Part shown: piece by piece, positions 1 through 4,239 of the stretch | Numbering within the stretch: position 1 is the first letter of the stretch | Layout of the letters: every line of letters starts with the position of its first letter | DNA from: Leptospira sp. | Lineage (GTDB): Bacteria > Spirochaetota > Leptospiria > Leptospirales > Leptospiraceae | Assembly (NCBI GenBank): GCA_025457985.1 | Contig: JALOTI010000174.1 | Span: forward strand, 1-5,312 | DNA length: 5,312 nt | Reading direction: 5' to 3' | The notes under the pieces: model-generated | Databases searched by the model: none | What the model was told of the DNA's origin: nothing | Seen by the model: only the letters and a program-made list of their open reading frames with translations | Translations under genes and position numbers: made by a program

Positions 1-334
1 TTTCTTGCGATACAACCTTCGTTGTTTTGTATTTTTTTAATTCTTCTTTTTGCCTTTCGATTCGTGATTTAAACTCCTCTACACGAATCATATTTTGAGA
101 TATAGTTTCGATTTCCGTCACCAAACTCGCGATAAAGTTTTTTGATACTGCGGCTTGTTTTTCGTAACTTTCGGTAAGTATCTCTGTCTGTTGTTTTACA
201 GTTAGTATCGACAATAAAAAGATTGTAAGTGCAATCAAGGTTCCTGTGAACCAGGCGAGTTTTGCTCGGATCCCTCCTGATAGTATTTTCCAGATATCTG
301 ATAAAACTTGCAGTGGTGTCGATAAAACCTTCAT
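1..334 (-). CDS. Membrane-anchored protein, N-terminal part (possible signal-transduction protein; runs off left edge)
   Basis: This minus-strand frame is open from an ATG at 334-332 to the window edge, giving 111 residues without a stop. The protein begins MKVLSTPLQV, has a hydrophobic segment at about residues 25-45 (core LIALTIFLLSIL) preceded by basic residues, then a charged, helix-forming stretch at about 47-104 (ending RIERQKEELKKYK) that could be a coiled coil. One N-terminal membrane helix followed by a helical extracytoplasmic or linker segment is the usual start of membrane-bound cyclases, phosphatases or kinases in spirochetes, but the output domain is outside the window, so no function is assigned. 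An in-frame ATG at 346 would add four residues, and an in-frame TAG lies further upstream. I prefer 334 because a promoter -10 box overlaps the ATG at 346. Neither ATG has a visible Shine-Dalgarno sequence. Confidence 0.75.
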   Translation of the reverse strand, partial: MKVLSTPLQVLSDIWKILSGGIRAKLAWFTGTLIALTIFLLSILTVKQQTEILTESYEKQAAVSKNFIASLVTEIETISQNMIRVEEFKSRIERQKEELKKYKTTKVVSQE

Positions 335-344
335 AGGGATGTGC

Positions 345-374
345 ATAGTACGGAATAAGATTGGACACTTGCAA
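345..374 (-). promoter_or_regulatory. Candidate sigma-70 promoter for the leftmost minus-strand gene
   Basis: Read on the minus strand there is TTGCAA (plus coordinates 369-374), an 18-base spacer, and TACTAT (345-350). Each box matches four of six positions of TTGACA and TATAAT. Transcription would begin about seven bases after the -10 box, near 338, which is only a few bases before the ATG at 334. This would give a leaderless or nearly leaderless mRNA, agreeing with the absence of a Shine-Dalgarno sequence. It is a motif match only. Confidence 0.35.
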
Positions 375-396
375 GGACTTTTTTCATGAATCTAGG

Positions 397-409
397 CACC
401 TGTTAGGTG
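397..409. repeat. Short inverted repeat in the divergent intergenic region
   Basis: CACCT (397-401) and AGGTG (405-409) form perfect five-base arms around GTT. It lies between the divergent leftmost gene and sthA, upstream of both, and could be a small operator. A five-base arm pair is not rare by chance, and there is no T-run after it, so it is not called a terminator. Confidence 0.25.
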
Positions 410-428
410 AGAGATTGAAATTTGCTTG

Positions 429-448
429 CCTAAATCTCCTCCTAAATC
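429..448. repeat. Tandem octamer CCTAAATC x2 just upstream of sthA
   Basis: CCTAAATC occurs at 429-436 and again at 441-448, twelve bases apart, ending 15 bases before the sthA ATG. Two direct copies about one helical turn apart can be a paired binding site for a regulator. The same stretch is where an sthA promoter would be expected: a poor -35-like TTGCTT is at 422-427 and a poor -10-like TAAATC at 443-448, only 15 bases apart. No good promoter was found for sthA. Confidence 0.3.
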
Positions 449-463
449 ATCCTCTTTCCATTC

Positions 464-1867
464 ATGTCTATCAATCGATTTGATGTAATCGCTATCGGTG
501 GCGGCCCTGCCGCCCAAAAATGTGCTATCCAAGCCAGTAAAATGGGTAAAAAAGCCGCCATCATTGAAAAGGATCCTTTTTTAGGTGGAGGCTGTGTCCA
601 CTGGGGTACAATCCCATCCAAATCCCTTCAAGAGACCAGTAGATTCTATAGAAATCTAAATCTTTCAAATTTGCATGGGATGCAAACACCCAAGGCAACC
701 CAGCTTACCCTTCAAGAATTGATGTTCCGCGCCTCAACTGTCATCGAAAAGGAAGAAGATGTCACAAGAGAACAAATGACGGAAAACAGAGTGACCACAC
801 TTACAGGTTGGGGAAAGATCATTGATCCACATCATGTCGAACTGACCGATGTTTCCGGTCGCAAAAAAATCTATGAAACAGAATTCATTTGTATCGCAAC
901 AGGAAGTAGTCCAAGACGACCACCTAACGAAAATATACCGTTCGAGGATGGATTGGTTTACGATAGTGATGGACTTTTTTCCATGAAAAACCTTCCTAGT
1001 TCGATTGCAGTTGTCGGTGCTGGGATCATTGGATCGGAATATGCTACAATCTTTTCGCATATTGGCATCCAGGTTCACCTTTTAGATTCACAGGATCGGA
1101 TTCTTGGCTTTTTAGACCACGAAGTCTCAAGTGAAATGACTCGTTATATGCAAATGGCTGGCATCAAAATTCACACAAGTTCTTCTATAACGAATTACAA
1201 AAAGATTTCAGACGAACTTGGTTTTGAACTTACAACAAACAAAGGTGAGTTGATCCAGGTCAATCAAGTATTGATTTCTCGAGGAAGATTTGGTAATGTA
1301 GACAATATTGGATTAGATTTAGTAGGCATTACTCCAAACGATCGAAAACAAATTCCAGTCAATCAAAACTACCAAACCAATGTACCAAATATTTACGCTT
1401 GTGGGGATGTGATCGGGTTTCCCAGTTTAGCTTCCGTTTCCATGTTTCAAGGAAGTTTTGTAGCAAAACATATGTTTGGTGGCAATCCCCATCCACTCAA
1501 CTCGGAAGAATTCCCGATTGGAATCTATACACTACCTGAAATTGCAACCATCGGCCCGACGGAAGAGGCTCTAAAAGAAAGAAATGTTGATTATGGAGTG
1601 GGAGTTACTCGATTTGATACGATTACTAGGGCTCAGATCAGCGGGGACCAGGTAGGGCTTTTAAAAATTCTTTATGAAAAACCAACTCGAAGGGTACTCG
1701 GCGTTCATATCATTTCCGATAAAGCGACGGAGTTGATTGCCTTAGGACAGTGTGTGGTAAATCTAAAAGCACCCATTGAATACTTTACCGAACATATTTT
1801 TAACTATCCAACTATGATTGGAGCATACAAAAACGCCGCAAATTCGGCTTTGGCGAAAGAAAAATAA
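464..1867 (+). CDS. sthA: Soluble (Si-specific) NAD(P)+ transhydrogenase, FAD flavoprotein
   Basis: This 467-residue cytoplasmic flavoprotein belongs to the pyridine nucleotide-disulfide oxidoreductase family, and its length is typical of SthA/UdhA. The expected reaction is NADPH + NAD+ to NADP+ + NADH. The FAD-binding Rossmann motif is at residues 12-17 (GGGPAA) with Glu35 at the end of the second strand. The flavin-proximal segment is GGGCVHWGTIPSK (41-53): Cys44 is kept, but the second redox cysteine of lipoamide dehydrogenases is Thr49, as in E. coli SthA. A second dinucleotide motif, GAGIIG, is at 185-190, the ATG motif at 145-147 and the FAD-contacting CGDVIGFPSLAS at 313-324. The C-terminal dimerisation domain ends with FNYPTM (446-451), an SthA signature that replaces the His-Glu pair of lipoamide dehydrogenase. 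The ATG at 464 is the only reasonable start, though no Shine-Dalgarno is visible. The gene seems monocistronic. Family placement is secure; the substrate preference is inferred. Confidence 0.92.
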   Translation: MSINRFDVIAIGGGPAAQKCAIQASKMGKKAAIIEKDPFLGGGCVHWGTIPSKSLQETSRFYRNLNLSNLHGMQTPKATQLTLQELMFRASTVIEKEEDVTREQMTENRVTTLTGWGKIIDPHHVELTDVSGRKKIYETEFICIATGSSPRRPPNENIPFEDGLVYDSDGLFSMKNLPSSIAVVGAGIIGSEYATIFSHIGIQVHLLDSQDRILGFLDHEVSSEMTRYMQMAGIKIHTSSSITNYKKISDELGFELTTNKGELIQVNQVLISRGRFGNVDNIGLDLVGITPNDRKQIPVNQNYQTNVPNIYACGDVIGFPSLASVSMFQGSFVAKHMFGGNPHPLNSEEFPIGIYTLPEIATIGPTEEALKERNVDYGVGVTRFDTITRAQISGDQVGLLKILYEKPTRRVLGVHIISDKATELIALGQCVVNLKAPIEYFTEHIFNYPTMIGAYKNAANSALAKEK

Positions 1868-1965
1868 TTTTTTTGTGAGAAAACCGCAATCCCGATTTGT
1901 TTTAACTGGATAGAGGATGGGATTTTACTTGTATTTTGGTAGTTTTTCCATGCACAGTTATCCTT
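1868..1965 (+). other. Intergenic gap between sthA and the sigma factor gene
   Basis: This gap should hold the end of the sthA transcript and the promoter of the sigma/FecR pair. No GC-rich hairpin followed by a T-run is present; there is only a weak A/T-rich arm pair around the sthA stop codon and AAAAC/GTTTT at 1880-1884 and 1899-1903. A -10-like TATTTT lies at 1932-1937, preceded directly by TG, without a convincing -35. AGAGGA at 1912-1917 looks like a Shine-Dalgarno sequence but is too far from either possible start codon (1936 or 1966). No typical ECF-type GGAAC/GTC promoter pair was recognised, so self-activation of the sigma gene is not supported here. Confidence 0.4.
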
Positions 1966-2484
1966 GTGCCGGAAAAAGTTACCAATCTCAGTGAAATTTA
2001 TGAGAAGTCTCATAAAAGGATCTTTGACTTCCTCTACAAGTATACTCAAAATGCGGACACAGCAATGGATTTGATGCAAGACAGCTTCTTAAGTTTCCAC
2101 AAGCACTACGGAAACGCAGGTCTATCACTGGACCGAGCTATCATGGTCTTGTACACCATCGCACGAAATCTATCTATCAACTATGCAAAGAAGTTTTCCA
2201 CTTCCAAGGAACTTTCCTCTGGAGAAATCGAATTGCATAGTCACAATCCGGACTTAGAAACACATGCGGAATACCAAGATTTAGAAGATCGATTGTATTC
2301 GTTTTTAAATGAACTTTCAGAAGAAGAGCGTTCGGCTCTTTTATTAAAAAATGTGGAAGGATTCCAACTGGCTCAGATTGCCGAAATCTTAAATGTTTCC
2401 GTTTCAACTGCTTCACGTTTGGTGATCCGAGCCAACGAAAAGATTCTATCGATTGCTAAAAGGGAAAATTTGGTACCAGACTGA
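1966..2484 (+). CDS. ECF-type RNA polymerase sigma factor (sigma-70 family)
   Basis: From the GTG at 1966 this encodes 172 residues, beginning MPEKVTNLSE. Region sigma-2 covers about residues 10-80: the core-binding helix contains AMDLMQDSFLSF (33-44), the form of the family's D-L-x-Q-D-x-F signature, followed by LYTIARNLSINYAKK (62-76). Region sigma-4 covers about 108-162, with the pattern LSEEERSALLLKNVEGF (117-133) and a helix-turn-helix at about 135-157 that reads -35 elements. There is no sigma-3 domain, as expected for ECF factors. It would direct RNA polymerase to a small regulon and is probably controlled by the FecR protein encoded immediately downstream. The frame is open further upstream to a TTG at 1936, which would add ten residues; the GTG is preferred because similarity to ECF N-termini begins there. 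Neither start has a good Shine-Dalgarno. The target genes cannot be told from this window. Confidence 0.85.
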   Translation: MPEKVTNLSEIYEKSHKRIFDFLYKYTQNADTAMDLMQDSFLSFHKHYGNAGLSLDRAIMVLYTIARNLSINYAKKFSTSKELSSGEIELHSHNPDLETHAEYQDLEDRLYSFLNELSEEERSALLLKNVEGFQLAQIAEILNVSVSTASRLVIRANEKILSIAKRENLVPD

Positions 2485-2486
2485 TG
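2482..2486 (+). promoter_or_regulatory. TGATG stop/start overlap between sigma factor and fecR-like gene
   Basis: The sigma factor stop TGA (2482-2484) shares its A with the ATG (2484-2486) of the FecR-domain gene. The nearest purine-rich tract, AAGGGA, lies about 20 bases upstream of the ATG, too far for independent initiation. Translation of the FecR protein is therefore probably coupled to that of the sigma factor, which would keep their amounts in proportion. Confidence 0.7.
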
Positions 2487-3503
2487 TCCGATGACAAGTT
2501 GATTCATAAGATAGAATCTATTTTGCAAAAGCCATCCAAGGCTTCTCTAGATGCAAAGTACCCGAGTTTGGACGCCATACTTAGCAAAAGTCCTGGCCTC
2601 GAGTATTCTCCATCTGTCCAATCCAATGTCGTCGTTTCTATTTTTTCTAATTCAAAAATCAAATGGATAGGTGGCGCACTCCTTGCTGCAGCCTCGTTAG
2701 GTGTTGTTTTCTACTTCAACCAGAACACGGATCACCGGGAAGAAGTAGCGCAGGTAGAAATAGTGGAAGTCCTTCCAAATGAGCCGTTAAACGGAAAGAC
2801 TGTTGCAACAAAAGGCGAAGTTTTATTAGTTTCAGAGAGTGATCCATCTGTCGTAACGAAAGTGGAAAAGGGAATGGCATTAAAACCGGGAGATCTTTTG
2901 CGAACGGGTAAAAATGCAAGTTTAGATCTAGAATTTGAAAACCAAACATGGGTTCGCTTAGCCAATTCTTCGGAACTGAAAGTCCTTAAACTAGAAAAGA
3001 ACAAGGATTCTCAGTATCAAAAATTTGAGATCCTATCTGGAAAAGTATATGCTCAGGTGAATAAACTTGGCAAATCGAGCGAGTTCTCGTTTGTTTCAGG
3101 TGATAAGGAAACTGAGGTGCGTGGAACAAACTTTAGCGTTCGCTTTGTGAATGGAGAGGTAGTAGTTGCTGTTCGGGAAGGAAGTGTTTCCGTTTCCGAG
3201 ACAGTTTTGCAAGCAAATGAAGAGATTTCCTTTTCTTCGGATGCAGAGAAGCCCGCACAAATTGTTCCACTGAGCAAAAAAGAAAATCGGGAACTGAAAG
3301 CCTTCCAAACTCAAATCTCTTTAGCAAAAGAAGCTGATTTGTATTCCGAATACGCAAGGTTGGAGCTGGTCCGTTTGGAAGATGGGACAGAATACAGGGG
3401 AGTTATACTTGGGCAAACGGAAACACACCTCCAATTTATGCATTCTACAGGCTTAATGGAAATACCAATAAGCAAAATCTTAGAAACAGAAAAAATACGC
3501 TAA
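2484..3503 (+). CDS. FecR-domain inner-membrane protein, likely regulator of the adjacent sigma factor
   Basis: This 339-residue protein has a cytoplasmic N-terminal part (1-60), one transmembrane helix at about 61-79 (IGGALLAAASLGVVFYF) and a long extracytoplasmic part. Residues about 108-250 match the FecR domain: GEVLLV (111-116), LKPGDLLRTG (133-142), then a strand-rich stretch leading to EVRGTNFSVRF (211-221) and VVVAVREGSVSVSE (226-239). FecR proteins relay an outer-membrane or periplasmic signal to a partner ECF sigma factor; the one-base overlap with the sigma gene supports that pairing. After a helical linker (about 262-295), residues 296-339 form a separate strand-rich tail (VRLEDGTEYRGVILG, then MEIPISKI), resembling small tail domains seen in other spirochaetal proteins. 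The N-terminal part shows no clear match to the anti-sigma helices of classic FecR proteins, so whether it inhibits or activates the sigma factor is open. Confidence 0.82.
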   Translation: MSDDKLIHKIESILQKPSKASLDAKYPSLDAILSKSPGLEYSPSVQSNVVVSIFSNSKIKWIGGALLAAASLGVVFYFNQNTDHREEVAQVEIVEVLPNEPLNGKTVATKGEVLLVSESDPSVVTKVEKGMALKPGDLLRTGKNASLDLEFENQTWVRLANSSELKVLKLEKNKDSQYQKFEILSGKVYAQVNKLGKSSEFSFVSGDKETEVRGTNFSVRFVNGEVVVAVREGSVSVSETVLQANEEISFSSDAEKPAQIVPLSKKENRELKAFQTQISLAKEADLYSEYARLELVRLEDGTEYRGVILGQTETHLQFMHSTGLMEIPISKILETEKIR

Positions 3504-3506
3504 AAC

Positions 3507-3557
3507 CAAAGAAGTTTTTTGACATTTCTTTGAAATCTGTACTCTTCAAAGTTGAAG
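3507..3557. repeat. Alternating CAAAG/CTTTG half-sites forming mutually exclusive inverted repeats
   Basis: CAAAGAA (3507-3513) pairs perfectly with TTCTTTG (3526-3532). The overlapping CTTTGAA (3528-3534) pairs perfectly with TTCAAAG (3545-3551). A third palindrome, CTTCAA-AG-TTGAAG, spans 3544-3557 and runs into the ribosome binding site. The half-sites start 21 and 19 bases apart, close to two DNA turns each. The array surrounds a TTGACA box and could be an operator or an RNA switch. The arms are A/T-rich, so RNA hairpins would be weak. Confidence 0.5.
3519..3546 (+). promoter_or_regulatory. Candidate sigma-70 promoter for the HAMP protein gene
   Basis: A perfect -35 consensus TTGACA lies at 3519-3524. 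The -10 region is poor: TACTCT at 3540-3545 (15-base spacer) or ACTCTT at 3541-3546 with a TG extension at 3538-3539 (16-base spacer). A strong -35 with a weak -10 suits a promoter that needs an activator or is repressed through the surrounding half-sites. The gap between the fecR-like stop and the next start favours a separate transcription unit. Confidence 0.5.
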
Positions 3558-3561
3558 GGAG
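3555..3561 (+). promoter_or_regulatory. Ribosome binding site deciding the start of the HAMP protein gene
   Basis: AAGGGAG at 3555-3561 is the only good Shine-Dalgarno near this gene. It lies 14 bases before the ATG at 3576, slightly long but usable, and rules out an in-frame TTG at 3552, which would place the site inside the coding region. The left end of the site is part of the palindrome at 3544-3557. Confidence 0.55.
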
Positions 3562-3575
3562 CTCTCTATTTACTC

Positions 3576-4127
3576 ATGTCGTCCAACCCACATAAAAAGA
3601 ACTTTCGCTTTCGTTATATTATCGATAAAGAATTTCAGTTCAAATTCCTCGCTCACTATTCACTGCTTTTTATATCTGGCGTTTTAGTAACTCTCGGCTT
3701 TCTCTATTGGTTAAACCAATCTAAATACGATGGTGGAGCCGTATTCCGATTGAGACAGGATGCTCAGACCGTCTTCTGGAAAGTTGAAAATGAGGATGCC
3801 ACTCCGGGAGAGGAAAAAACAAAGTATGTCCCAAGGGATATCTATCTACCAGACTATGATCATAAACTGAATATGTATACCATCCAAAGAGATGCTGTGA
3901 TCACTCTTTCGATTTTATACCTGGCTTTGATTACAGTATTTTCTATCTTCAAATCGCACAAGATGGCAGGTCCTGTCTTTAGCATCAAGCGGTCTCTCAC
4001 AAGAATGGCAAATGGAGAGCCGATAGAAAAGATTCGCATCCGAAAGGGTGATGAATTCCAAGAACTTGTTGAAGTACTCAATGAAGTAATTCAAAAACGA
4101 GTTCAAGAATCGGGAAAAAAGTCCTAA
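3576..4127 (+). CDS. Two-transmembrane protein with C-terminal HAMP domain and no output domain
   Basis: From the ATG at 3576 this encodes 183 residues. A basic N-terminus (NPHKKNFRFRY) precedes transmembrane helix 1 at about 25-46 (LLFISGVLVTLGFLYWL). A loop of about 60 residues, probably periplasmic, follows (47-105), then helix 2 at about 106-126 (AVITLSILYLALITVFSIF). Residues about 127-176 look like a HAMP domain: HKMAGPVFSIKRSLTRMANGE (128-148; first helix with the conserved Gly-Pro), a connector IRIRKGDEF and a second helix ELVEVLNEVIQKRV. HAMP domains normally pass a signal across the membrane to a kinase, cyclase or chemoreceptor domain, but here the protein ends about ten residues after HAMP. 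It may work by pairing with another HAMP protein; this is an inference. It lies four bases upstream of a possible small ORF and 108 bases upstream of the exported-protein gene, probably in one operon. Confidence 0.75.
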   Translation: MSSNPHKKNFRFRYIIDKEFQFKFLAHYSLLFISGVLVTLGFLYWLNQSKYDGGAVFRLRQDAQTVFWKVENEDATPGEEKTKYVPRDIYLPDYDHKLNMYTIQRDAVITLSILYLALITVFSIFKSHKMAGPVFSIKRSLTRMANGEPIEKIRIRKGDEFQELVEVLNEVIQKRVQESGKKS

Positions 4128-4131
4128 GTCC

Positions 4132-4239
4132 ATGGCTTTACCTGATGCCGCAAAGTCGCAGCACAATACTTCCCATAATCGATCTTATGTCACATATAGA
4201 GACAAGGGTTCTTTGCCCAGGGGGAAAAATCAAAAATGA
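4132..4239 (+). CDS. Possible small protein of 35 residues, unrecognised
   Basis: The ATG at 4132 opens a frame beginning MALPDAAKSQ and ending LPRGKNQK, with stop TGA at 4237-4239. It starts four bases after the stop of the HAMP gene and ends in an ATGA overlap with the exported-protein gene, so it fills the whole gap. It is basic and hydrophilic, with no signal peptide or membrane segment. Only GGGA about 16 bases before the ATG could serve as ribosome binding site, which is weak. The next gene's own Shine-Dalgarno lies inside it, so the overlap is not needed to explain translation downstream. It may be a chance open frame or a leader peptide. I see no known family. Confidence 0.3.
   Translation: MALPDAAKSQHNTSHNRSYVTYRDKGSLPRGKNQK
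4219..4225 (+). promoter_or_regulatory. Ribosome binding site of the exported-protein gene
   Basis: AGGGGGA at 4219-4225 ends ten bases before the ATG at 4236. It is purine-rich and correctly placed, and supports that start. Confidence 0.6.

Noticed and set aside
69..374. A 101-residue minus-strand frame beginning MQVSNLIPYY
   Set aside because: It overlaps another minus-strand frame (1-334) that runs open to the edge and encodes a clear membrane helix and coiled coil; this one has unstructured composition and is a shadow.
1859..1903. Possible terminator after sthA
   Set aside because: Only A/T arms around the stop codon and a five-base AAAAC/GTTTT pair are present; there is no GC stem ahead of a T-run.
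1917..1994. A 25-codon ORF starting MGFYLYFG, upstream of and overlapping the sigma factor start in another frame
   Set aside because: The purine-rich AGAGG abuts the ATG with no spacing, the frame is short and there is no attenuator-like structure after it; chance is the simplest explanation.
2716..3357. Several long open frames on the minus strand across the FecR-domain gene
   Set aside because: They overlap each other and a gene with clear domain structure on the plus strand; they follow from the codon composition of that gene.
3507..3532. Possible terminator of the sigma/FecR operon
   Set aside because: The stem CAAAGAA/TTCTTTG is A/T-rich and is not followed by a T-run; an operator role fits better.
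4205..4217. GGGTTCTTTGCCC hairpin before the exported-protein gene
   Set aside because: Only about three paired bases and no T-run; too weak to be a terminator or switch.
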